Shown piece after piece: positions 27,001 through 34,857 of a stretch of DNA of 64,000 bases. The first letter of the stretch is position 1; each line of letters opens with the position of its first letter. The stretch covers positions 1,483,374 to 1,547,373 of the forward strand of contig NZ_RRCM01000001.1 in the NCBI RefSeq assembly GCF_003862485.1. The letters run 5' to 3'. Origin of the DNA: Lachnoanaerobaculum orale. Lineage in GTDB: Bacteria; Bacillota; Clostridia; Lachnospirales; Lachnospiraceae. A program made the position numbers and the translations under genes. Below the pieces are notes generated by a model that worked only from the letters and a program-made list of their open reading frames with translations, had not been told where the DNA came from and searched no databases.

Positions 27001-27696
27001 GGTTGCCTTCTCACACCAGTTTCTTGCCGCATCCTCACTCATAAAACCGATATCTGCAAGTGCATCCACTACACTGTCCTGAATAAAATCAAAGTCGGAG
27101 CGTGATTCTTCCCAAGTCTCTCCATACTCATTTTCAAAGCTTTCTTTAAATTCTTCAAACTTTCCGTCATCGTTAAGCTTTCTTTCAAGGTCGGCCAAAT
27201 AAGGCATTGAGCCGCAAAATCCCTGCATTTCATTAAAGACCTTCAAAAATACATTGACTATGGCATCCTTATTTTGCTTTCCGCTTGACTCACTCTTTGA
27301 ATCAATGTTAAAGAGGATAACATCTGAAGGAGTGGAAGCTGCAAGCCTCATATCTGAAAGTATTTTTTCATCCGTTATCTTTTTATCGTTCACAAAATAG
27401 TCATAGGCGTGCTTGTTTCCCACAGACTTATTGTCCAAAAGATAGGATAAAATCTTTAGAAAGTGAGATTTACCGCTTCCGAAGAAACCTGAAATCCATA
27501 CACCCATCTTCGGTGTCATACCTTCAATACCCTTTTTGTAGGCGGCAAAAAAATCCGCAAAATGCTTTTGCAGCTCTTTTGTTACCACATACTCTTCCAA
27601 CTCCTGTGCCACATTGGTCTCTTCGCCCTGTCCTACTATGATGACTCCCTGGATTTCACGGTCAATCTTTTTGGCAAACATATCCTTAATCTGCAC
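24049..27696 (-). CDS. brxC: BREX ATPase BrxC/PglY
   Basis: The 1215-residue protein starts with GTG at 27696, 8 bases after AGGAGG, as MQIKDMFAKKIDREIQGVI, which is the family's usual N-terminus. The Walker A motif GFFGSGKSHFLK lies near residue 70 and a Walker B-like VVFLVDEIGQYIGD near residue 265. The C-terminal third is rich in coiled coil. BrxC is a large AAA-type ATPase of the BREX core complex and is needed for both methylation and exclusion. It lies 11 bases after brxB. Confidence 0.93.
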   Translation of the reverse strand: MQIKDMFAKKIDREIQGVIIVGQGEETNVAQELEEYVVTKELQKHFADFFAAYKKGIEGMTPKMGVWISGFFGSGKSHFLKILSYLLDNKSVGNKHAYDYFVNDKKITDEKILSDMRLAASTPSDVILFNIDSKSESSGKQNKDAIVNVFLKVFNEMQGFCGSMPYLADLERKLNDDGKFEEFKESFENEYGETWEESRSDFDFIQDSVVDALADIGFMSEDAARNWCEKATTSYTISIEDFAKRVRSYIDKKGNNHHVVFLVDEIGQYIGDDSKLMLNLQTVTEELGKECMGKAWVIVTSQQDIDSITKVKGNDFSKIQGRFDTRLSLSSANVDAVIKKRILDKTETAAETLSLLYEQKATVIKNLIVFNDGVEKKLYANENDFKEVYPFVPYQFNLLASVLTSIRTHGASGKHLSEGERSMLALFKESATECKDDEIGILVPFHRFYDALENFLDHSHKGVISKAYDNTAINPLNKDGDVFTINVLKTLFMIKYVDQIESNIDNITSLMVENIDDDRIELKSRVEEALKVLISQMLIQKNGSLYIFLTDEEQEINNEIAKENVEMSEVITKIGEMIYEDILKENKYRYPSFNGRYSFGFNQNIDDRPYKSNQNFDIGLRILTPWYDVKEDATLRMMSGQGREVIVLLPDDDEFLNEMTMSLRIERFLRKNATSGQLAKYENIKKSKHDEMNERNANARLYLVESLKDARYYVNGDIARLSSKEVSTKVNEAIGRLVQIVFHKLSYIDTAMGEADIRKLFDTGNQMKINGGTVANIHATEDVLSFISMNSKGHLKTSMKTVKDRFMKAPYGFVEDDIYWIIAYLFKVGDIAFTLNGASVNLNNKSADEIINYITKKAFTEKLLMEERIRVSEKDKKEVRDVMKEVFHTPIVPDDEDAMMADFKRHANDMINELKDLEINYIKYNYPGKKVIDDGKRLFQSAIQISDALEFFGHISKMRDFFYDFDEDYEPVKAFFKGGQKEIFSRAIDKLRIYDDSKTYIVDAALEDTVKKMRDILKMSMPYKEIHKLPELMEQYQDAYNKVLDEELHPICESVKECRTYISDTLNEKEYANEKRQKYLAGFDELLNEAESSTNVSTLRGLEDKAKALMTRLLGEMDMLDEQIAKKKQAEIEQSLKEKAGQMGIDVDDDQVKKSIEEQSKQYKVKKTKNIPIKKMTGTMLWRLESKEDIDRYLSSLRERILKELEEDTVINIQL

Positions 27697-27707
27697 TTTA
27701 AATCCTC

Positions 27708-28286
27708 CTATTTCACAAGCTTGAATGCTCTGTAATAATTATCGTCTTTTATCTCATCAAACAGGATAAGTTCCTGTTCATTGTACGTGCCCGGAAAAAA
27801 CATCACCACAGGCGCTTTCACAAATGCCTGATGCAAGTTGTTGAGTACCTTATGTGAACGAAGTATAGGATAACATTTCCCAATACCGCACAAAAACACT
27901 ACGGCATTATCCGGAGTATTATCTTTTATATACTGTACAATAACACTGTCGTCATCATTGAACTTCATAGAATTGCTTACAGCCTTTGTGATTCTCTCCA
28001 AACCCTTTTTCTTTTCAAAATCAAAGCATTTTTCTATAAAATTTTTATTTTCAAGAAAATCTATGATTATATCATACAGGTCAAATACCGCCAGAGTAAA
28101 ATCATTTGCTCCGCTTTCATTTTCAGCTTTCAAATAAGCTATCCTCTCTCTGACTTCAAGCTCGTTTTCAGGCGGATAGTCAAACAGCCAATAGTTTACC
28201 TCATTTGCCCTTCCGGCACTTTTGCGAAATCCCGGCTTTTTTATGGCGGCTTCCATCATATCAAGTCGCTCTGTCAAATCTGTCAT
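27708..28286 (-). CDS. brxB: BREX protein BrxB (DUF1788)
   Basis: The 192-residue protein begins MTDLTERLDMM at the ATG ending at 28286, which overlaps the brxA stop as TAATG; a longer frame to 28316 lies within brxA. It matches BrxB in length and in segments such as NYWLFDYPPENELEVRERI and the late VVMFFPGTYNEQELILFDEIKDDNYYRAF. BrxB is a small core component whose biochemical role is not well defined. Its overlap with brxA and the short gap to brxC show translational coupling. Confidence 0.9.
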   Translation of the reverse strand: MTDLTERLDMMEAAIKKPGFRKSAGRANEVNYWLFDYPPENELEVRERIAYLKAENESGANDFTLAVFDLYDIIIDFLENKNFIEKCFDFEKKKGLERITKAVSNSMKFNDDDSVIVQYIKDNTPDNAVVFLCGIGKCYPILRSHKVLNNLHQAFVKAPVVMFFPGTYNEQELILFDEIKDDNYYRAFKLVK

Positions 28287-28888
28287 TATCTTACTCCATT
28301 CAATGCTTTCACACATACTTCCATATCATGTGTATTTAACCACTCCTCGACTGTAGGACTTAAGACAGGTCTTATAATCTTTCTGTCCGCCTTGCCCTTA
28401 TCTAAAAGTCCCGCCTCACAAAGCATTGTCTTATAGTATGCTCCAAGGCGCTTTAGAGTGGCGGCTGTCCACTTGGCAACCCTTTCATCCTGAAGGCTTT
28501 TATCCTTAAAGAAAATCCTTATATCGCTGTCGGTTAAAGTATCCGCCCCCAAAATAAGTTTTTCACGAATCACTTCATATACAAACTCAAAAAACAGGCT
28601 GTCATAGGCAAGTGATGAAACCAGCACAAATATCTTTTGCATTGCAACATCACTTCTTTGAAACACTTCCACAAAACTTTTATCAAGCGTCCTAATTCTT
28701 CCCGATACTGTAACAAAAATCTGATTGGCACGGGCGGCAGTCGGCGCACCGAATATATTTTCGTTTTTATTCATCTCTTTGATTTCTTCCAATGTTTTAC
28801 CGGCAGCAAGAAGCTCCACCACCTTGCGAAACTCCATAAACCAAAAAGACATCTTCACCGCACCTGCACTGTAAGGCTTTTTCTCCAT
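28286..28888 (-). CDS. brxA: BREX protein BrxA (DUF1819)
   Basis: The 200-residue protein matches the BrxA family, which is an inner-operon small DNA-binding helical protein. Family features include the N-terminal YSAGAVKMSFWFMEFRKV, the ARANQIFVTVSGRI segment and the central LVSSLAYDSLFFEFVYEV. It is the first core gene of the BREX operon, starting 36 bases after the end of the TPR/membrane gene. The known structure of BrxA is NusB-like; its exact part in defence is unclear. Confidence 0.9.
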   Translation of the reverse strand: MEKKPYSAGAVKMSFWFMEFRKVVELLAAGKTLEEIKEMNKNENIFGAPTAARANQIFVTVSGRIRTLDKSFVEVFQRSDVAMQKIFVLVSSLAYDSLFFEFVYEVIREKLILGADTLTDSDIRIFFKDKSLQDERVAKWTAATLKRLGAYYKTMLCEAGLLDKGKADRKIIRPVLSPTVEEWLNTHDMEVCVKALNGVR

Positions 28889-28924
28889 AGCTTTCTCCCT
28901 TATTATAATATATTAGCTGTACGA

Positions 28925-29608
28925 TCAAACGGACTTATATCCGTTTATAATAGACTCCAGATACTCAAAATCCTCTTCAAACTCCTCATCTTTACATAAG
29001 AGCCTTGCTTCATGTAAGCGTTTCCTTGCCTCTGTGGTGTCATTATTAAAAACTACATACATAAACACATCAAGTAATATAAAATACTCATAGTAATCAT
29101 CAGTCTCTCTGTACTTGTCAAAAAAAGGCTTACTGTCTGTATACAATTCTTTTGCTCTCTCATATTTTTTGAGATAAAAACAGCAAAGACACAAATTCAA
29201 CCTTCTTGCCATCTCCACTTCAGGCATCTTTTCAAGTGAACTTCCAAAATTTTCAAATATATATTTTGCCTCACCGTAATCCTTCTTTTTCATAAATGCA
29301 AAAGCCATGTTCAGTTTTGCCATTTTTTTGATATGTTTTGATTTTGTAGTCTTCTCTATAGCATTCAATTTATCAATGCACTCATCAAACTTACCTTCAT
29401 CAAACAGCAATAAAAGCTTCTGTATTTTCTTTATATATACTACATTGTAGATTATATTAACCGATATAGCTCCAACAAAAATGATTACAGCCGATACTAT
29501 ATAGATTACAAAAACTTGCCTGCCGTTCAGTCCAAGTCCTATCTCACACGCTAATATTATGCTTGCGTATACGATTCCCATAACTAAGATACTCAAGAAT
29601 CTCTTCAT
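28925..29608 (-). CDS. Membrane-anchored TPR-like protein of unknown function
   Basis: I do not recognise a named family. The 227-residue protein has two hydrophobic segments at about residues 3-22 and 30-55, then an all-helical cytoplasmic part in which LLFDEGKFDECIDKLNAIE, NMAFAFMKKKDYGEAKYIF and CCFYLKKYERAKELY look like tetratricopeptide repeats, followed by a strongly acidic tail. It lies 22 bases after the M32 carboxypeptidase gene and 36 bases before brxA on the same strand with no terminator visible, so it may be cotranscribed with BREX. A scaffold or sensor at the membrane is only a guess. Confidence 0.7.
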   Translation of the reverse strand: MKRFLSILVMGIVYASIILACEIGLGLNGRQVFVIYIVSAVIIFVGAISVNIIYNVVYIKKIQKLLLLFDEGKFDECIDKLNAIEKTTKSKHIKKMAKLNMAFAFMKKKDYGEAKYIFENFGSSLEKMPEVEMARRLNLCLCCFYLKKYERAKELYTDSKPFFDKYRETDDYYEYFILLDVFMYVVFNNDTTEARKRLHEARLLCKDEEFEEDFEYLESIINGYKSV

Positions 29609-29630
29609 ATTCTCACACCCCTGTAAAAAA

Positions 29631-31127
29631 TTATAGCTGATATAATTTTGTATATTTATCTTCTATATAATCAAGGAAGTAATTTACATTAAATTCTTCT
29701 CCTGTTACCATCTTCATAAGCTTTGGTGCCTCATAACGGAAACCGTAGGTATGGATATTTTCCTTTAACCAATTCATTACTTCATCAAATTTATTATTTT
29801 CAAGCAGACTGTCCACATCCAAATCCTTTTTCATAGCGTGAACATACTGTGCCGCAAAGGCTGTACCAAGTGCATATGTCGGGAAGTATCCGAAGCTTCC
29901 GTCAGACCAGTGCACATCCTGTAAAATACCCAGCTTGTCATTAGGCACATCTATTCCGAGGTACTCCTTATACTTTGCATTCCATGTCTTATCAAGTCCT
30001 TCTGTGGAAATACTTCCGTCAAACAATCCCTTTTCTATCTCATATCTGATAAGTACATGAAGCGGATATGTAAGCTCATCAGCCTCCGTACGTACAAATG
30101 AAGGCTTTGAAGCATTGATTGCCTTATAAAAATCCTCAAGGCTTACTTTTTCAAGCTGCATCGGGAAAACTTTCTGCAATTTCGGATAATGATACTTCCA
30201 AAAAGCTAATGTCTTTCCGAGATAGTTCTCACACAGTCTTGACTGTGACTCATGCATTCCTGAAGATACACCTTCAGATAAAATCATTCCGTCATATTTA
30301 GGATTTATATTGTGCTCATAGTAGGCATGTCCCACCTCATGTACTGTTGAAAGTATTGCAGATGCTACATTGTCCTCTATATATTTTGTAGTTGTACGGC
30401 AGTCGTTCTCACAAGTCCATGATGTGAAAGGATGCTCGGACTCATTTTGATATCCCCATGAAGGATCAAAATGTAAGTACTTAAGAAGCTCATCCATAAA
30501 TTTCTTTTGCTCTTCAACCGGAAAGCTCTGATGCAGGAAATCTTCATTTATCTGCTTTGCAGCTGTCACCTTCTTTATAAGAGGAACCAGTCTTTCTTTG
30601 AGTGCTTCAAAGAAAACATCATATTTTTCCACATCCATTCCCGGCTCATAGTCGTCAAGCATCTGATTATAAATACTCTTATCACTGTTTCTGTAGCCGT
30701 AAAGTTTCTTTTGACTTTCTATCACTTTCTTTAGATAAGGCTCAAATATCGAATAGTCGGCCTTTGACTTTGCAAGTATCCACGCATCAAATGACTCGTC
30801 ACAAAGCTTCTTAAATGCCACATACTCATCTTTCGGTATACAAAGTGTGTCCATAGCTCTTTTATAATAAAGTTCTATTGCACGCCTATCTTCAGCATCT
30901 ACTTCAGTGTCGTCCTTTAATTCCTTTAAAAGCTTTACCGTCTCGGGATCCGTCTCAAGGCTGAACAGTTCTCCTGCCAAATATGCCGACCTCTCATCTC
31001 TGTAAGATGCTCCCGCACTTGGTGCTACTGTCTGCTTGTCAATTCCAATAATATTTAACGCCATTTGGTATGCTGAACATTTAAAAATCCAGTCATGATA
31101 TTTTTTTAAATTTTCTTTTGTAGTCAT
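29631..31127 (-). CDS. M32 family metallocarboxypeptidase (Taq-type)
   Basis: The 498-residue protein has the zinc motif HEVGHAYYEHN near residue 264 and the family segments DYEPGMDVEKYD, HPFTSWTCENDCRTTTKY, LSEGVSSGMHESQSRLCEN (read as HESQSR, third ligand) and YPLHVLIRYEIEKGL. It removes C-terminal residues from peptides in the cytoplasm. Length is normal for the family. The gene is preceded by a promoter, a structured region and a terminator-like hairpin at 31184-31369, so its expression may be controlled by attenuation. Confidence 0.9.
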   Translation of the reverse strand: MTTKENLKKYHDWIFKCSAYQMALNIIGIDKQTVAPSAGASYRDERSAYLAGELFSLETDPETVKLLKELKDDTEVDAEDRRAIELYYKRAMDTLCIPKDEYVAFKKLCDESFDAWILAKSKADYSIFEPYLKKVIESQKKLYGYRNSDKSIYNQMLDDYEPGMDVEKYDVFFEALKERLVPLIKKVTAAKQINEDFLHQSFPVEEQKKFMDELLKYLHFDPSWGYQNESEHPFTSWTCENDCRTTTKYIEDNVASAILSTVHEVGHAYYEHNINPKYDGMILSEGVSSGMHESQSRLCENYLGKTLAFWKYHYPKLQKVFPMQLEKVSLEDFYKAINASKPSFVRTEADELTYPLHVLIRYEIEKGLFDGSISTEGLDKTWNAKYKEYLGIDVPNDKLGILQDVHWSDGSFGYFPTYALGTAFAAQYVHAMKKDLDVDSLLENNKFDEVMNWLKENIHTYGFRYEAPKLMKMVTGEEFNVNYFLDYIEDKYTKLYQL

Positions 31128-31183
31128 ATTGTTCCTTTCCTTAAAAACTTTTATAAATTTTTATTGATACTCCGCTATTATAA

Positions 31184-31213
31184 AATAAAAAGACCAGCTC
31201 ATTTAGCTGATCT
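31184..31213 (-). terminator. Terminator-like hairpin before the M32 gene
   Basis: On the reverse strand AGATCAGCT and AGCTGGTCT pair (one G-U) around a 5-base loop, followed by TTTTTATTTT. It stands 57 bases upstream of the M32 start and downstream of a predicted promoter. Confidence 0.75.
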
Positions 31214-31332
31214 TAAGTCTTATAAATAATCAATAGCCTAATAGCGACGCCAACACATGACGCTTACCTAGAAAACGGCACTAAAATAGGACTTACTGTT
31301 GATATCTCAATGTTAGCATATGCAATCAACCA
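31184..31332 (-). ncRNA. Candidate structured RNA or riboswitch-like leader
   Basis: Read leftwards, a segment of about 150 bases has its own promoter candidate and ends in an intrinsic terminator. A closing stem TAAGTC (31295-31290) with GACTTA (31219-31214) encloses smaller pairings, including CCTA with TAGG and AGCG with CGCT around a loop. The enclosed sequence is much richer in G and C than the surroundings. I checked it against the common riboswitch consensus motifs I know (TPP, SAM, cobalamin, glycine, guanidine, c-di-GMP, ZTP, T-box) and saw none. It may be a leader of the M32 gene or a free-standing small RNA. Confidence 0.45.
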
Positions 31333-31339
31333 TGTCAAT

Positions 31340-31369
31340 ATAATACATTTTAAATAAATTCTTTTGCAA
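31340..31369 (-). promoter_or_regulatory. Promoter candidate for the structured RNA
   Basis: On the reverse strand TTGCAA (31369-31364) and TATTAT (31345-31340) are spaced by 18 bases. The predicted start near 31332 lies just upstream of the structured segment. Confidence 0.45.
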
Positions 31370-31474
31370 AAAGTTGTTATACTTTTATGTAATTTTCTCA
31401 ATCGAATTGCAAATCATATAGTCCCTAAAATTACTTACACAGAATATTTCTTGACCGACTTTAATCACCTGAAT

Positions 31475-32752
31475 TTACTTCTCCAATGCCTGCTCTATAT
31501 CAGCTATTAAGTCACGGACATCTTCTATTCCGACAGACATTCTGATAAGGTCAGGTGATACTCCTGCCGCTTTAAGTTCATCATCATTCATCTGTCTGTG
31601 TGTGGTGGATGCAGGATGAAGTACACAGGTTCTTGCATCTGCCACATGAGTAACGATTGCAATAAGCTCCAAAGAGTCCATAAACTTAACTGCCGCTTCT
31701 CTGCCTCCTGCGATTCCGAATGATATAACACCACATGAGCCGTTTGGAAGATATTTTTTAGCCAGCTCATGCTGACTGTCATTTTCAAGTCCTGAGAATG
31801 ATACCCATGATATCTTAGGATGTTTTTCAAGATGCTTTGCAATAGCAAGTGCATTCTCAAAATGTCTTGGCATTCTTAAATGCAATGTTTCAAGTCCAAC
31901 TCCAAGATAGAATGAATTTTGAGGTGAAGGAATCGCTCCGAGGTCACGCATAAGATTTGTTGTCATCTTTGTAATGTATGCCCCCTTGCCGAAACTTTCT
32001 GTATACACTATTCCGTGGTAAGTTTCATCAGGAGTTGTAAGCCCTTTATATTTATCTTTATACTTAGTCCAATCAAAGTTTCCCGAGTCTACCACAACAC
32101 CGCCAAGTGCATTGGCAGTACCGTTCATATACTTTGATGTTGAATGTGTTACGATATCAACTCCCCATTCAAAAGGTCTGCAAAAAATCGGTGTAGGGAA
32201 TGTATTATCAACTATAAGCGGTACACCATGCTCATGTGCAGCTTTTGCAAACTTTTCAATATCCAAAATTCTAAGTGCCGGATTTGCTATAGTCTCGCCA
32301 AATACAAGCTTTGTATTCGGTTTAAATTTAGTAGCAAGTTCCTCCGCTGAAATATCAGGATCCACAAATGTAGACTCTATACCCATATTTTTCATTGTGT
32401 TGGCTATAAGATTATATGTTCCTCCATAGATAGCTGAAGAGGCTATGACATGATCTCCTGCACCTGCTATATTAAGTATCGCATAAAAGTTTGCCGCTTG
32501 TCCTGATGATGTAAGTATAGCCGCTACACCACCCTCAAGTTGACAAATCTTTCTTGCTACGGCATCATTTGTAGGGTTTGCAAGTCTTGAATAAAAATAT
32601 CCGCTTTCCTTTAAGTCAAACAAATCTCCCATCTGCTGTGAAGACTCATATTTAAAGGTTGTAGATTGCACTATCGGAAGCACTCTGGGCTCACCGTTTT
32701 TAGGCTCATAACCGCCCTGTACACAGATTGTATTTATATTGTATTTTGACAT
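31475..32752 (-). CDS. metY: O-acetylhomoserine sulfhydrylase / aminocarboxypropyltransferase
   Basis: The 425-residue protein is a PLP-dependent Cys/Met metabolism enzyme. It shows the SGQAANFYAILNIAGAGDH region, the PLP lysine in THSTSKYMNG near residue 207, and the C-terminal SVGIEDVRDLIADIEQAL motif. The long insert with EKHPKISWVSFSGL and the ILTSSGQA start fit the O-acetylhomoserine branch rather than cystathionine gamma-synthase. It makes homocysteine from O-acetylhomoserine and sulfide in methionine synthesis. A fragment of a second copy lies at 35722-35815. Confidence 0.9.
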   Translation of the reverse strand: MSKYNINTICVQGGYEPKNGEPRVLPIVQSTTFKYESSQQMGDLFDLKESGYFYSRLANPTNDAVARKICQLEGGVAAILTSSGQAANFYAILNIAGAGDHVIASSAIYGGTYNLIANTMKNMGIESTFVDPDISAEELATKFKPNTKLVFGETIANPALRILDIEKFAKAAHEHGVPLIVDNTFPTPIFCRPFEWGVDIVTHSTSKYMNGTANALGGVVVDSGNFDWTKYKDKYKGLTTPDETYHGIVYTESFGKGAYITKMTTNLMRDLGAIPSPQNSFYLGVGLETLHLRMPRHFENALAIAKHLEKHPKISWVSFSGLENDSQHELAKKYLPNGSCGVISFGIAGGREAAVKFMDSLELIAIVTHVADARTCVLHPASTTHRQMNDDELKAAGVSPDLIRMSVGIEDVRDLIADIEQALEK

Positions 32753-32892
32753 TAGTATTTCTCCTTTTTATACATATATTTCGCAATGATTTTATGCAGG
32801 TATGCATCCCTTACTCTATACGAAAATGAGTATACTTTATTATTACAATAATATCAAATATATCATTTAATCAAAATGTTTTTATTGTTAAG

Positions 32893-33930
32893 TCAGACAC
32901 AAATCTTTTCAAATTCCGTCTCAAGCACTTTATTTAATTCTTCTGTGGAACTTGTACCATAGGTTTCCACATAAGCCTCTGAAATCATATCTTTCACTTC
33001 TTTATTTATCATTTCATTAAATTTTTCCAATAATGATACATCACCTAATGCTGCTATCAATGTTTGATTGTCTTCAATGACTTCCTTACGATCAATGACA
33101 TAATCCGTCAGATTTTTACAATAGGCATCAATTTCCAATGTATTCATATTCGTCTCAAAGGCTGCATAATCCTGCAATTTTTCGATAAATTGCTGTGATA
33201 ATAATGTCTCATAAATACCCAACCATTTATCATGTGATGTATGCCACAACTCATTTTCTCCAAGAACTTCGTGGTTATTTACATAATATATTTCATCAAA
33301 ATACTTTAATGAAACCGTGAACATCGAAAGTAATGCAAAAACAGAGAAAACAGTTGCTTCATTGTTTGCTGAAATATCTTTTTGGAATACGTTAATCAAC
33401 AATGATAGTACATTATATTCCCTATCTACCAGGTCACGCATTCTTTCTTCCGAATAAGGCTGTCGCTTTCGTCTGCAATCAAGCATATCTGTATGATCCG
33501 CCAAAACTTTATTAAACTCATAGTCTATTTGTACATCTTGTCTCTGTTTTATCAGATTCTTGACTTTATCAATCTGCTGCCCGATTTTGGCACTCATCTT
33601 TTCAAGCTTTGCATATATAATTGCAAAACCTGCACATGAAGCACATAAATTTAGTCCGTTCAAAAGTAAACCTATTTTTTGTAAATTTGCAACATTTGCC
33701 ATAAGTTTTAAATTCTTTTCATTGACGGCATTACTTTTATTGATTGCATTAAGTATGTTTTCAAGGGTTTCCTTATTTTGCAGTTCATTCTGCATCAAAC
33801 CGTCCACACAAACCTTCTGAATCTTTGCAAACGTTTTGTTTTTATTTCTTATGGCAACTTCCATAAATCCGTTTTCATTCAAAAATTGCATCAGCTGTTC
33901 TATTGTATTTATATTTATCACTTCACCCAT
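32893..33930 (-). CDS. Uncharacterised protein, second gene of a two-gene module
   Basis: I do not recognise this 345-residue protein. It begins MGEVININTIEQLM behind an AGGGGGTATCA site. Two hydrophobic stretches are visible, near residues 87-108 (LLLNGLNLCASCAGFAIIY) and 193-212 (VFSVFALLSMFTVSLKYF), and the rest is strongly helical, with a coiled-coil-like part from about residue 45 to 85 and from 108 to 130. It starts 9 bases after the preceding gene, so the two are translated together. A membrane-active or pore-forming role can be imagined from the layout, but there is no motif to support it. Confidence 0.55.
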   Translation of the reverse strand: MGEVININTIEQLMQFLNENGFMEVAIRNKNKTFAKIQKVCVDGLMQNELQNKETLENILNAINKSNAVNEKNLKLMANVANLQKIGLLLNGLNLCASCAGFAIIYAKLEKMSAKIGQQIDKVKNLIKQRQDVQIDYEFNKVLADHTDMLDCRRKRQPYSEERMRDLVDREYNVLSLLINVFQKDISANNEATVFSVFALLSMFTVSLKYFDEIYYVNNHEVLGENELWHTSHDKWLGIYETLLSQQFIEKLQDYAAFETNMNTLEIDAYCKNLTDYVIDRKEVIEDNQTLIAALGDVSLLEKFNEMINKEVKDMISEAYVETYGTSSTEELNKVLETEFEKICV

Positions 33931-33939
33931 TGATACCCC

Positions 33940-34563
33940 CTATATTCTTTCATTTATTATTGTATAAAGAAGAATAACAGCAATGACAAATGTACATGTA
34001 TCAATGCTATAAAGTTCTTTTATATTAAAGTATTTTTTCTTTACTATCAAAAAATCTTCCTTCATTTTCATACCGTTGATAACAGCATCCGGTTTTAATA
34101 CATTAGACGAAAAATCAAAGTTATCGATTACCGAATAATTATTTTTTATTATCTCCATATACAGGCAAAAGATAATTCTGGAGTAATCAATCAAATTTCT
34201 TGTTGAAAGATTTCTTGAATTTTTTATTGTCAAAGCCTTCTCATAATACTTTGCGGCTCGCGGCGTATCTTCTTTTACCTGACTGTTTTTTTTAGCTTTA
34301 GGAACTTTTGCAATATTATTACCGACAACATAGGCTATACCTTTTGTATACGCCTCAATAAGCTTGTCAAAACTCTTCCCTGTTTTTATTGTAACCTTCT
34401 CAAAGTAATCACAAACCTTTTCTGAAAGTACTTCTTTTGAAACCTTATCCTCTTTAATAACAGAAAATGACAAATATTCCCCTACTAAAGCTTTTTTCAG
34501 CATTTCAAATGTATAATCGTCAAAACTGCCGAGCGTTTCAACCACAAAATCAATATATTCCAA
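33940..34563 (-). CDS. Uncharacterised protein, first gene of a two-gene module
   Basis: The 207-residue protein starts with TTG at 34563 behind GAGAGAGGTGA. It is helical and basic in the middle (KVPKAKKNSQVKEDTPRAAKYYEKALTIK has a repeat-like look) and ends in a single hydrophobic segment, CTFVIAVILLYTII, which would make it a tail-anchored membrane protein. I recognise no family. Together with the gene 9 bases downstream it forms an isolated operon between metY and a terminator at 34662-34692, close to the BREX locus. Confidence 0.55.
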   Translation of the reverse strand: MEYIDFVVETLGSFDDYTFEMLKKALVGEYLSFSVIKEDKVSKEVLSEKVCDYFEKVTIKTGKSFDKLIEAYTKGIAYVVGNNIAKVPKAKKNSQVKEDTPRAAKYYEKALTIKNSRNLSTRNLIDYSRIIFCLYMEIIKNNYSVIDNFDFSSNVLKPDAVINGMKMKEDFLIVKKKYFNIKELYSIDTCTFVIAVILLYTIINERI

Positions 34564-34661
34564 AGCTTCACCTCTCTCTCATCATATGTATTCACATAAC
34601 CTGTTTTTTACTTGCTATAGCCCATTATATTCCAAAACCCTTATAATATCTATTTAAAATG

Positions 34662-34692
34662 CAAAAAACACCTCGTTACGAGATGCTTTTTT
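34662..34692. terminator. Bidirectional terminator-like hairpin
   Basis: AAAAAACACCTCGT and ACGAGATGCTTTTTT pair (with one mismatch) and carry A- and T-runs on the two sides. On the minus strand it lies downstream of the polyferredoxin gene and upstream of the two-gene module. Confidence 0.65.
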
Positions 34693-34857
34693 ACTGTTTT
34701 AGATTTTTTTATAATTCCATACTTTATAAAATCCGACTTTAATACCTGTACTGCTATAAATTACTTTTGTATTAAAGCTGAGTATATCTACTACCGAATT
34801 TTTATTAAGTACTTGTCTGACCGTGGATATAAAAGTTATAAACTTTCCGGTTTTTTT

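Noticed and set aside
24220-27105. Plus-strand ORFs opposite brxC
   Set aside because: They are shadows of the brxC frame, lack ribosome binding sites and have unusual composition.
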